Positions 39,699-47,547 of a DNA stretch of 64,000 bases are shown here, in pieces; position 1 is the first letter of the stretch; each line of letters begins with the position of its first letter. The position numbers were made by a program, and so were the translations under genes. The notes under the pieces were generated by a model. The model was not told where the DNA came from and did not search any database. It worked only from the letters and a program-made list of their open reading frames with translations. Origin of the DNA: Paenibacillus_E sp052115445 (GTDB lineage Bacteria; Bacillota; Bacilli; Paenibacillales; NBRC-103111); NCBI RefSeq assembly GCF_052115445.1, contig NZ_JBFRGR010000006.1:124001-188000 (forward strand). Reading direction: 5' to 3'.

Positions 39699-40958
39699 TT
39701 ATAGCTTAAAGATTTGAATGGTTTGCTGCAACTGGGTCACAACCCGCGTCATTTCTTCCGCTTGGGTAACGATGCCCTGTACGGTGGAAATTTGCTCATT
39801 CATGGAAGCAGACACTTCTTGCGTACCCGCCGCGGACTCTTCGGTAATGGCTGAAATATTTTCCATCGCTGCGGCGATTTGTCCAGAGCTTTGAAGCATG
39901 CTTTCACTTTCTTCTGCAAAGCGTGTAATTTCCTCAGAAATGAAGCCGACGCTGCCAACAATCTCAGCAAATACAATTTCGGTTTGATCGATTAAGACGG
40001 TTTGTTTCTTAACGACATCTTCATTGACTTGGATGCTGCGAATCGCATCTTGAATGCCTTGCTCAATGCTCTTAACGAAGCCGAATACTTCACGTGTGAG
40101 GGAAGTGGATTCTTCAGCAAGCTTACGTACTTCTTGCGCTACGACAGCGAAGCCTCGGCCATGTTCACCAGCTCTAGCAGCCTCAATGGATGCGTTGAGG
40201 GACAATAGGTTCGTTTGCTCAGCGATCTCGGAAATGGAGCGAGTAACACTCGTAATTCCTGCGGCTTGGCGAGCAAGCATATCAATCGTATCGGATACTT
40301 GTCTCGTTACTTCAACATTTCGTTTCATACCGACGCCTTGGCTCTCAACGGATGTGCGTCCTTTTTCTACGAGGGTCATCATTAGATCTGAACGGTGTTT
40401 CATTTCTTGAGCAGATCCAGCATAATTTACGATTTTCACTTCAATATCTTTGGAAGTGATGGAAACGCCAGAAATCTCCTCAGAGATTTGTCCCGCACCA
40501 GCAGCGAGCTCATGGGCCGAAATACTCACTTGCTCAAGAACAGTACGAAAACTTTCATTCTTTACATAGATATCACGGCTTGTCTGGAAAACTTGTTTCG
40601 AAATAGATCCTGTATCGCGTAAAATATCGCGGAGCTTGTCAATCATTTTGTTAAAAGATTGGCCGAGTTGACCGAGTGAGTCGTCAGACGTGATTGCCAC
40701 CTTTTGAGAGAAGTCCCNTTTGGAAATATTAAGCGCAATGCGAGAGATATCGGCAATTGGCTCTGTCAGTTGTGCTTCAAACCAACGAATGAAGGGAAAG
40801 CTTCCGGCTAGGATAATAACTAGGAAAATAATGCCAAGTAAGCGGTTCCAGTCTGAGGCAAAAGTTACAATTAACATGAAGATCGAATTTAAACCAATTA
40901 GTGCAAAACAACCAAGTTGTAGTTTCTTTCTAAACGATAAGGATGAGATTTGTTCCAA
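39699..40958 (-). CDS. Methyl-accepting chemotaxis protein with minimal sensor region
   Basis: The 419-residue receptor has two N-terminal membrane helices (about 11-29 and 40-57) joined by only about ten residues, so there is no extracellular ligand domain. A HAMP-like segment (about 58-112) follows, then the signalling domain with the hairpin tip EQTNLLSLNASIEAARAGE (about 245-263) and FAVVAQEVRKLAEES. It would signal to CheA/CheW, perhaps sensing membrane state or internal energy like other short receptors. Base 40718 is N in the HAMP. The start is TTG/ATG near 40958. Confidence 0.9.
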   Translation of the reverse strand: MEQISSLSFRKKLQLGCFALIGLNSIFMLIVTFASDWNRLLGIIFLVIILAGSFPFIRWFEAQLTEPIADISRIALNISKXDFSQKVAITSDDSLGQLGQSFNKMIDKLRDILRDTGSISKQVFQTSRDIYVKNESFRTVLEQVSISAHELAAGAGQISEEISGVSITSKDIEVKIVNYAGSAQEMKHRSDLMMTLVEKGRTSVESQGVGMKRNVEVTRQVSDTIDMLARQAAGITSVTRSISEIAEQTNLLSLNASIEAARAGEHGRGFAVVAQEVRKLAEESTSLTREVFGFVKSIEQGIQDAIRSIQVNEDVVKKQTVLIDQTEIVFAEIVGSVGFISEEITRFAEESESMLQSSGQIAAAMENISAITEESAAGTQEVSASMNEQISTVQGIVTQAEEMTRVVTQLQQTIQIFKL

Positions 40959-41152
40959 TCCGATCGACTCCTCTGCAAAATTTGTTTACTTATGGAGAAA
41001 AATAATAGGTGCATTTGAAAATTATATCACCGAACTTGGAAACATTCTACAGTTTTTCGACACCAATCGTTCGGTATTTACAAGAAATTTGGAAATTACA
41101 TTAAGTGAATATAAAGAATATAGTTAATTATTCAAATATTGGAAATAAACTG

Positions 41153-41181
41153 TTGAATTATGTAAATTGTCTGGGTATAAT
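41153..41181 (+). promoter_or_regulatory. SigA promoter upstream of the 120-aa hypothetical gene
   Basis: TTGAAT (41153-41158), a 17-base spacer and TATAAT (41176-41181), about 65 bases before the start codon. Confidence 0.7.
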
Positions 41182-41247
41182 AGGTCTACAGTCGCATAAT
41201 TAACATAATTAGTAAATATACGAAATTTAAGGAGGAGTATTATAAAA

Positions 41248-41610
41248 TTGGAACAGTTTACACTCGCGAGACAAATCGATATGGTATTTCGTAAGATTAA
41301 AGATGAGCTTTCTCATGTGAACTCAGGCACAGTGTTTGTTCATATTCGCAACAATGAGATTGGCAAATTTGGTATTAAACATTTGCCGTTTGAAAGCTCA
41401 GAGGGTGTACTGCCTGCAGTTGTTAGTGCAGGGTTAACAGAAATACAATTCCAAACATTTCGTCAAATGGCGATCGAGTCACTTAAGCGGAAGAAGAGCT
41501 GGACGCATGGGGAAATTATGTTTGACTTTACGGTAAGAAAGAATGTTATTTCAATTAGCATCATGTTCGAAAGCAATTATAATATGGCCACATTCGCACG
41601 TACGATTTAG
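41248..41610 (+). CDS. Hypothetical protein, 120 aa
   Basis: I do not recognise this protein. It starts at TTG with AAGGAGGAG upstream and ends before a strong bidirectional terminator. It looks like a compact alpha/beta domain: helix (LARQIDMVFRKIKDELSHV), strand (GTVFVHIRNN), then FQTFRQMAIESLKRKKSWTHGEIMFDFTVRKNVISISIMFES. It has no signal peptide, membrane segment or Cys. It has its own SigA promoter and lies between the chemotaxis receptor (divergent) and the siderophore ABC genes (convergent). Confidence 0.7.
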   Translation: MEQFTLARQIDMVFRKIKDELSHVNSGTVFVHIRNNEIGKFGIKHLPFESSEGVLPAVVSAGLTEIQFQTFRQMAIESLKRKKSWTHGEIMFDFTVRKNVISISIMFESNYNMATFARTI

Positions 41611-41639
41611 CACTTATACCCATTTCTATTAGGTGAAAG

Positions 41640-41675
41640 AAGAACCCCGATCACAATTGTGATTGGGGTTCTTTC
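41640..41675. terminator. Bidirectional terminator
   Basis: AAGAACCCCGATCAC pairs with GTGATTGGGGTTCTT (41640-41673), followed by TC. It overlaps the end of the ABC ATPase gene on the minus strand. Confidence 0.85.
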
Positions 41676-42481
41676 GCTAACAGTATACGGCCCTTGCCAT
41701 AGGGAATACACATTGGAGTTCCGAAGATCGGGTCAGTTGTTACCTGACAATCCATCCCAAACACTTCACGCAACAAAGATGCATTGACGATGTCCTCTGG
41801 CTTCCCTTCCGCATATATAGAGCCTTTCTTGATGCTGACAATGTGATGCGCGTAACGACAAGCTAGATTAATGTCATGCAGAACCATGACAATTGTGCGC
41901 TGTTCTCTCTCGTTCAGGTCAAATAATAAGTCCAACACTTCAATCTGATGGGTAAGATCGAGATAGGTGGTTGGTTCATCTAGGAGTAATGTAGGCGTGT
42001 CTTGCGCTAAAGTCATCGCGATCCATGCGCGCTGGCGTTGTCCGCCAGAGAGCGAATCCACGGTGCGATCGGCAACTTCTAGCATATCGGTAAGATCGAG
42101 TGCCTTCATAACCTTGTTTTCATCCTCTTGACTCCATTGCTGCAGCCAACTCTGATATGGATAGCGCCCTTGTTTAACAAGTTGTCTAACGGTGAGGCCT
42201 TCTGGAGCAGTTGGCCCTTGGGGCAAGATCGCCATTCGTCGTGCGATCTCTTTGGTCGAGAGCTTCGCGATCTCATTCCCGTCTAATAGAATGCTACCTG
42301 AAGTTGGTTTCATAAGTCGAGCAAGTGAGCGTAATAGTGTGGATTTTCCACAGCCGTTACTGCCGATAAATACGGTTATTTTGCCCTTAGGGATTTGTAC
42401 ATTTAAACTTTGGAAAATCGTTGTATCGCCATATGTCAATTGAAGCGATTGGGCTTCGAGTGCTTGGTCTGAGGTTGTCAT
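41651..42481 (-). CDS. Siderophore ABC transporter ATPase (FecE/FepC type)
   Basis: The 276-residue ATPase has Walker A FIGSNGCGKSTLLRSL (about 35-50), the signature VDSLSGGQRQRAWIA, Walker B PTLLLDEPTTYLDL and the switch His in VLHDINLA. It powers import of ferric siderophores through the two permeases encoded upstream. ATG 42481 has AAGGAGAAC upstream; a longer in-frame ATG at 42622 would overlap the permease gene. It is the third gene of the minus-strand operon, in line with Bacillus YusV-like shared ATPases. Confidence 0.92.
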   Translation of the reverse strand: MTTSDQALEAQSLQLTYGDTTIFQSLNVQIPKGKITVFIGSNGCGKSTLLRSLARLMKPTSGSILLDGNEIAKLSTKEIARRMAILPQGPTAPEGLTVRQLVKQGRYPYQSWLQQWSQEDENKVMKALDLTDMLEVADRTVDSLSGGQRQRAWIAMTLAQDTPTLLLDEPTTYLDLTHQIEVLDLLFDLNEREQRTIVMVLHDINLACRYAHHIVSIKKGSIYAEGKPEDIVNASLLREVFGMDCQVTTDPIFGTPMCIPYGKGRILLAKEPQSQL

Positions 42482-42512
42482 AAGCTCGTTCTCCTTTTCG
42501 TAGACATGGGGG

Positions 42513-43562
42513 TTATCCCCGATTCCTACTGCGATATAGGACGTAGATGAAAATAGGTGCGCCAATGGCTGCTGTAAATACACCTGCTGGGATATCGAGT
42601 GGCTTGAACAGGAAACGACCACATAAGTCTGCGATCAGCAATAGCAGAGCGCCAGTGAACGCAGAGACAGGAATCAAGGAGCCGAAGCTAGGACCGACAA
42701 GTTTACGTGAAATGTGCGGAGCCATGAGCCCAATGAAGCTTATCGCACCGCCAAAGGCGACAGCAGCTCCAGCCAGGGCAACACTCAGCATAATTAACAG
42801 AAAACGTTGACGCTGTACATGGCTTCCAACACTCTGTGCAATATCTTCACCTAGGGACTGGATGGTAATGTGCCGCGCGTAGAAGAAGATAACGGGTATC
42901 AGCACAGCGACCCAGGGGAGCAAGGGGTAAACCGCTTTGGCCCAAGATACGCCATAGATACTGCCCGTCATAAAAGTTAGTGATTGCTGAGCGAGTACGA
43001 TAGGGCCCGTTAGCATCATGAGATAGGATACTGCACTCATTGCAGCTGTGAGCCCTGTCCCAATGAGGACGAGTCGCAGCGGCGTAATGCCATTTTTCCA
43101 AGAAAAGAAGTATACCAGCAAGGTTGCAAGGAATGCGCCTAGAATAGCTGCGACCGGCAGCCAATGAATGCTGAGTTTATCTGAGAAAAAGAAGAAGAAA
43201 GATACAGCGCCAAGCGTTGCACCGCCTGTTGTTCCAATCGTATCTGGTGAAGTGAGCGGGTTGCGCACGATCCCTTGTAGAATTGCGCCTGCTACACCTA
43301 AAGATGCGCCGATTAGAACAGCTACGATGACACGAGGCAAACGCAATGAGCGAACGATCATCATACTTGAATCTGTTCCATAGCCGAATACGGCCTTTAT
43401 GACATTCACCGGTTTAATCGTAATACTGCCGACGCCTGTGCTTATAATCATCATGAGGATAACCGCTAGGAATAGAGATAGCGTGACGACAATGGCTTTT
43501 TTGCTTATTAAAAAAGAGTAACTTTTGCTTCGAATCGTAATATCTCGCTTAGAAGTACTCAT
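42513..43562 (-). CDS. Siderophore ABC permease, FecCD family (second)
   Basis: The 349-residue membrane protein has about ten helices and the FecCD/BtuC blocks SLRLPRVIVAVLIGASLGVAG in its second helix region, GIVRNPLTSPDTIGTTGGAT and GAISFIGLMAPHISRKLVG, the last facing the ATPase. It would form a heterodimer with the product of the gene upstream, to which it is coupled by an ATGA overlap. The hydrophilic N terminus (1-20) is basic. Together with the lipoprotein at 44767 it resembles the B. subtilis YfiYZ-YfhA hydroxamate uptake system; the ligand here is not provable. Confidence 0.92.
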   Translation of the reverse strand: MSTSKRDITIRSKSYSFLISKKAIVVTLSLFLAVILMMIISTGVGSITIKPVNVIKAVFGYGTDSSMMIVRSLRLPRVIVAVLIGASLGVAGAILQGIVRNPLTSPDTIGTTGGATLGAVSFFFFFSDKLSIHWLPVAAILGAFLATLLVYFFSWKNGITPLRLVLIGTGLTAAMSAVSYLMMLTGPIVLAQQSLTFMTGSIYGVSWAKAVYPLLPWVAVLIPVIFFYARHITIQSLGEDIAQSVGSHVQRQRFLLIMLSVALAGAAVAFGGAISFIGLMAPHISRKLVGPSFGSLIPVSAFTGALLLLIADLCGRFLFKPLDIPAGVFTAAIGAPIFIYVLYRSRNRG

Positions 43563-44581
43563 TTCAGGAGTCCCCCTTTACGCGCTATGTAGATAAAGAA
43601 AGGAACGCCAAGGATAGCGGTCATTACACCGACATGAACTTCCTTCGGCATAATAATAAACCGCGCTCCGATATCCGCGCTTACCAACAGAATACCGCCT
43701 AGCACAGCGCAATAAGGAATGACCCATCGGTAGTCAATCCCGACAAGGAAGCGGACAATATGAGGTATCATGAGGCCGACGAACACAATTGGGCCTGCAA
43801 CAGCAACAGATCCGCCAGCAAGAATTATTATAATGAGTGCAGTAATTAGTTTGATGTACACGGTTTGTTGTCCTAATCCTTTGGCAATATCATCACCCAT
43901 GGATAAGATATTGATGTGGGGGGATAGCAGAATAGCCCCGATCCAAGCGAGCAGCATATACGGATACACGGATTGCAGCATAGCCATCGTACGCCCTTCG
44001 ACAGATCCTACAAGCCAGTAGAGTACTTGTTCGAAGGCTTTGCCATTACCCAGCAATATTCCTTGTGTGAGTGAAGCGAAAAAAGCCGTCATCGCAGCGC
44101 CTGCAAGTGTGATCTTCATGGGTGTCAAGCCGTCGCGTCCTAGCGATCCAAGCCCGTAGACCAATGTAGCACTCACGGCAGCGCCAAAAAAAGCAACCCA
44201 CGTAAATTGCGTTAGGCTGGATATGTTGAAAAAGCTTACAGCTACAACAATAGCAAAAGCAGCCCCAGAATTAATTCCGAATATACTCGGCGAAGCGAGT
44301 GGATTTCGAGTCATTGCTTGCATAAGTGCACCAGCAACGGCCAAACTGCCACCAACGAGTGCGGCAATTAAAGCTCTAGGAATTCGCACAGTTTGAATAA
44401 TTATCGATTCATTCGTTGGTTTGTCAGAAGGATCAAAGGAAGTCATGATTTGATCCCAAGAATACGTTTTGAGGCCAAATCGGACACTGCTAAGTATGAG
44501 TACAAGTAGAACACAAACGGCTGCTAGTAACCCGATACTTTTATAAATATGAGAGAGACGTTCTGTTGTTGGTGTATGCAC
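43559..44581 (-). CDS. Siderophore ABC permease, FecCD family (first)
   Basis: The permease of about 340 residues has the same blocks as its partner: RIPRALIAALVGGSLAVAGA, MTRNPLASPSIFGINSGAA and GPIVFVGLMIPHIVRFLVG. GTG 44581 is chosen as start since GAAGAGGG lies 8 bases upstream; an in-frame TTG at 44650 coincides with the -35 region. On its strand TTGACT, a 17-base spacer and TAGAAT form a promoter just downstream of a Fur box. It is the first gene of the permease-permease-ATPase operon, divergent from the binding-protein gene. Confidence 0.9.
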   Translation of the reverse strand: MHTPTTERLSHIYKSIGLLAAVCVLLVLILSSVRFGLKTYSWDQIMTSFDPSDKPTNESIIIQTVRIPRALIAALVGGSLAVAGALMQAMTRNPLASPSIFGINSGAAFAIVVAVSFFNISSLTQFTWVAFFGAAVSATLVYGLGSLGRDGLTPMKITLAGAAMTAFFASLTQGILLGNGKAFEQVLYWLVGSVEGRTMAMLQSVYPYMLLAWIGAILLSPHINILSMGDDIAKGLGQQTVYIKLITALIIIILAGGSVAVAGPIVFVGLMIPHIVRFLVGIDYRWVIPYCAVLGGILLVSADIGARFIIMPKEVHVGVMTAILGVPFFIYIARKGGLLK

Positions 44582-44656
44582 GGTGGGTACCCTCTTCCTT
44601 CCTACCTTTCTTGCTTCATATATTCTAAAGTCAACGGTATTTGAAGTCAATGAATA

Positions 44657-44671
44657 TGAGAATCATTATCA
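44657..44671. promoter_or_regulatory. Fur box for the permease operon
   Basis: TGAGAATCATTATCA matches the 7-1-7 Fur box with one mismatch. It overlaps the promoter region of the minus-strand permease operon. Confidence 0.85.
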
Positions 44672-44677
44672 AAATTG

Positions 44678-44733
44678 TTGACAAATCAGGTCCATTTCTA
44701 GTATTATGTGCACAGTAGTGAGAATCGTTATCA
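44678..44733 (+). promoter_or_regulatory. Promoter and Fur box of the siderophore-binding protein gene
   Basis: TTGACA (44678-44683) and TATTAT (44702-44707) with an 18-base spacer are followed by the Fur box TGAGAATCGTTATCA at 44719-44733, which covers the likely transcription start. The placement predicts iron-dependent repression. Confidence 0.85.
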
Positions 44734-44766
44734 TAAAAAAGTACAACTAGGGGGAACACAATTCGT

Positions 44767-45762
44767 ATGTTTAATCAAAAACGCCGCACGTTTGGAAGAG
44801 CGTGGGCTCTTGTTGCATGTCTCTTTGTTTTTAGTATGATCGTAACCGCATGTGGAGAGAAAGCAGAAACGAAGTCGTCTGCCTCAGCGGCTCCGCAAGA
44901 ATCAGCGAAATCGGATGCTACTCGCACAATTAAGCACGCTATGGGAGAAACAGCCGTACCTGCCAACCCTAAACGTGTTGTCATTTTAACGAATGAAGGA
45001 ACAGAAGCTTTACTTGCTTTAGGAATTAAGCCGGTTGGAGCTGTTGAATCCTTCTATGGTAATCCTTGGTTTGACCATTTCAAAGCGGACATGCAAGGTG
45101 TTACAACAGTAGGTGTAGAAGGACAGCCGAACCTGGAAGTCATAGCTTCACTGAAACCCGATTTAATTATTGGAAATAAGCTTCGCCAAGAGAAAGTATA
45201 CGAGCAATTGAAAGCTATTGCGCCAACTGTTTTCGCAGAAACACTGCGTGGAGAATGGAAAAATAACTTCAGTCTGTATGCAGATGCATTGAATAAGAAA
45301 GCCGAAGGCGCCAAAGTAATCGGGGATTACGATAAACGTATTGAAGATTTCAAATCCAAAGCAGGCGACAAGCTGAAAGAAAAAGTGGCTGTTGTCCGAT
45401 TTATGGGTGGTAAATCGAGATATTACTATGGTGATATGTTCTCTGGGGTTGTTTTCAAACAACTAGGCTTTGCTCGTTCGGATGCTAAGAGTGATGAGAA
45501 GTCCTTCGAAGATATTACCAAAGAACGTTTAACTGAGCTGGATAATGCTGATCGCGTATTCTACTTTACGTATGAAATTGGTGATGGCAAAGGCAATAAA
45601 CAAGAGCAAGAGTGGATGAATGATCCGCTTTGGAAAAATTTAAAAGTGGTGAAAGAAAATAAAATTGTCAAAGTAAACGATGCAACTTGGAATACAGGCG
45701 GCGGCGTTCGATCAGCAAACATTATGTTGGATGATTTGTACAAAATCTACGACATTAAATAG
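44767..45762 (+). CDS. Ferric siderophore-binding lipoprotein
   Basis: The 331-residue protein has a lipoprotein signal (LVACLFVFSMIVTACGEK, Cys at about 29), a Ser/Ala-rich linker and a periplasmic-binding-like fold with ALGIKPVGAVESF, LEVIASLKPDLIIGNKLRQE and RFMGGKSRYYYGDMFSGVVF. This is the helical-backbone (class III) type used for iron complexes, close in layout to B. subtilis YfiY. It delivers the siderophore to the divergently encoded permeases. GGGGGA lies upstream of ATG. Confidence 0.92.
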   Translation: MFNQKRRTFGRAWALVACLFVFSMIVTACGEKAETKSSASAAPQESAKSDATRTIKHAMGETAVPANPKRVVILTNEGTEALLALGIKPVGAVESFYGNPWFDHFKADMQGVTTVGVEGQPNLEVIASLKPDLIIGNKLRQEKVYEQLKAIAPTVFAETLRGEWKNNFSLYADALNKKAEGAKVIGDYDKRIEDFKSKAGDKLKEKVAVVRFMGGKSRYYYGDMFSGVVFKQLGFARSDAKSDEKSFEDITKERLTELDNADRVFYFTYEIGDGKGNKQEQEWMNDPLWKNLKVVKENKIVKVNDATWNTGGGVRSANIMLDDLYKIYDIK

Positions 45763-45769
45763 GTTGAAA

Positions 45770-45813
45770 AAAAGGGCTTTCTCCGAGTATCTACCNGGAT
45801 GAAGGCCCTTTTG
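45770..45813. terminator. Terminator after the binding-protein gene
   Basis: AAAGGGC and TTC pair with GAA and GCCCTTT. T-run and A-run flank both sides, so it can serve both strands. Base 45796 in the loop is N. Confidence 0.75.
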
Positions 45814-45839
45814 TTGCTTAAGTATTTTGGTTCGTTAAA

Positions 45840-46094
45840 TTATCTGCTGAAATTGTTGCTTGCACCAGCAAGTTGTTGCTCAGCAATTTGAACGAGACGA
45901 CGAGTGATGCTGCCCCCGATAGATCCTGTGTCATAAGACGTCATGTAACCATAGTAGCCATCTTGAGGAATTTGGATGCCCAATTCTTGTGCAACTTCAT
46001 ACTTCAATTGGTCTAGGGCTGATGATGCTTGTGGAACTAGTAGGGAGTTACTGTTACTATTGTTGTTACTGCTGCGAGATTGTCCTGTAGCCAT
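45840..46094 (-). CDS. Alpha/beta-type small acid-soluble spore protein
   Basis: The 84-residue SASP coats spore DNA and protects it from UV. It has the conserved LLVPQASSALDQLKYEVAQE with the GPR protease cleavage region KYEVAQELGI, then TGSIGGSITRRLVQIAEQQL. An N-terminal Ser/Asn run (SRSSNNNSNSNS) is longer than in the second copy at 52443. ATG has a GGAGGTGATA-type site upstream. It is expressed alone, presumably by SigG. Confidence 0.95.
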   Translation of the reverse strand: MATGQSRSSNNNSNSNSLLVPQASSALDQLKYEVAQELGIQIPQDGYYGYMTSYDTGSIGGSITRRLVQIAEQQLAGASNNFSR

Positions 46095-46250
46095 CTGATA
46101 TCACCTCCAGTAATAGGTAGTATGAACAGTTTTGTAAATATTACTCATACTTTTTTTGGGAAATTAATCCTTTTTATAAAAGCGTAAAAGCAGGAATGAT
46201 TCGACTTTGGTATAATGGAAAAATGGACGTCGGGAAGGCGGGGAGAAAGC

Positions 46251-46748
46251 ATGTTTGAACTAGTGATTAAGGGCTGGTCCTTAGATAAAGATTTACAAAT
46301 TATTCAAGCGGATGTTCATATGTCTGTGGATGATAGTCTTATTATAGAAGAACCTTTATGCATTGATGTTGGTCTTCCTGCTTTGTTATATAGTGCGCTG
46401 CATGATACAGCACCGAACCGCTTTGCCCCTGCCGATCAGTGGGAACGGATGCCGTTCTTCGTATGCGGATGCGGCGACCCAGAGTGCAGAGGTTTCTCTT
46501 TCGTTGTTCGGCATTTGCCCGAGGAACAGCTTGAACTCTCTTCTGTGGAAGAGCGAACGAACGGTACATATCGCGAACTGGAGACGCATGTCATCCCGAT
46601 TCGCGAATATCGCGAACAAGTTGTAAACATCGGGGAAACCTATTTGCGATTTGTTGCAGATTTGGATTACCGTCCTTATTTTCAGAATACGGTGAAGGTC
46701 GTCGAAGAGCTGGTAGAGCAATTACAACTAACATTACGGAGTGAATAA
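46251..46748 (+). CDS. Hypothetical protein with a CxCxxxxC motif, upstream of RNase H
   Basis: I do not recognise this 165-residue protein. It has a beta-rich N terminus (FELVIKGWSLDKDLQII), an FFVCGCGDPECRGFSF motif (about 79-94) that could hold zinc, and a helical C terminus. GGGGAGA lies 7 bases before ATG 46251; the upstream in-frame ATG at 46215 has no site. Its stop is followed after a single base by the RNase H start, so the two genes are co-translated. A role tied to RNase H is a guess. Confidence 0.65.
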   Translation: MFELVIKGWSLDKDLQIIQADVHMSVDDSLIIEEPLCIDVGLPALLYSALHDTAPNRFAPADQWERMPFFVCGCGDPECRGFSFVVRHLPEEQLELSSVEERTNGTYRELETHVIPIREYREQVVNIGETYLRFVADLDYRPYFQNTVKVVEELVEQLQLTLRSE

Positions 46749-46749
46749 T

Positions 46750-47397
46750 ATGGCTGCATCGAAATATTATGTGGTTTGGGTTGGACACAAGCCAGGTGTA
46801 TATCGTTCATGGGCGGAATGCCAAGCCCAAACGAATGGCTATCCACAAGCGAAGTTCAAGTCTTATGAGACTGAAGGTGAAGCGCGTCAAGCACTTGAGA
46901 AAGGATGGCAGAAGTCACTGAATTTTGCTGCAAAAGGGACTGGTGGTTCGGCCGTTGGTAAAAAAACGGCGACTCCTGAGTCAGCGCCTGAGGTGGATTA
47001 TGACAGTATTTCAGTGGACGTTGGCTGTTCCGGAAATCCAGGGATTGTGGAGTACAAAGGCGTGGATACGCGGACTGGTGAAATCATATTCTATCAAGGA
47101 CCGATTTCGAAGGGCACGAATAATCTGGGGGAGTTTCTTGCCATTGTACATGGACTGGCTTACCTGCAGAAAAAAGGAAGTAAACAAACCATTTATACTG
47201 ATTCGGTTACAGCGTTAAGTTGGATTCGGAAGAAGGAAGTATCTACTAATTTAGTGCGAGATGCATCTACCGCGGAAATATGGACTTTGGTGGATCGCGC
47301 GTTGAAATGGCTGCATACGAATACGTATACCAATAAGATCGTCAAGTGGGACACGAAAAAATGGGGCGAGATCAAGGCGGATTTCGGCAGGAAGTAA
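46750..47397 (+). CDS. rnhA: Viroplasmin-RNase H fusion protein
   Basis: The 215-residue protein has an N-terminal viroplasmin domain (YYVVWVGHKPGVYRSWAEC, AQTNGYPQAKFKSY; about 5-45), which binds RNA:DNA hybrids. A linker (60-80) leads to an RNase HI domain. The acidic active site is visible: SVDVGCSGNPG (Asp), NNLGEFLAIVHGL (Glu), YTDSVTALSWI (Asp) and the final WGEIKADFGRK (Asp). It removes RNA from hybrids. ATG 46750 is preferred to GTG 46741, having GGAGTGA upstream. It is coupled to the CxC protein gene. Confidence 0.9.
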   Translation: MAASKYYVVWVGHKPGVYRSWAECQAQTNGYPQAKFKSYETEGEARQALEKGWQKSLNFAAKGTGGSAVGKKTATPESAPEVDYDSISVDVGCSGNPGIVEYKGVDTRTGEIIFYQGPISKGTNNLGEFLAIVHGLAYLQKKGSKQTIYTDSVTALSWIRKKEVSTNLVRDASTAEIWTLVDRALKWLHTNTYTNKIVKWDTKKWGEIKADFGRK

Positions 47398-47547
47398 GTC
47401 GAATGAATGTGACGTCCTAATTCGTGAATAAGTTGGTTTGCTTTTACTTTGATGCGTTATCACACTAAAGGGAGAAATATTGCGAGAAGTGTGGTATGAT
47501 AGTTTCATTGTTTTCATAACAGATATGAATTCTAGGAGGAATAAAGA

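Noticed and set aside
47398..47547. T-box or leader peptide in front of ilvD
   Set aside because: No T-box sequence, specifier loop or attenuator hairpin is present in the 150 bases.
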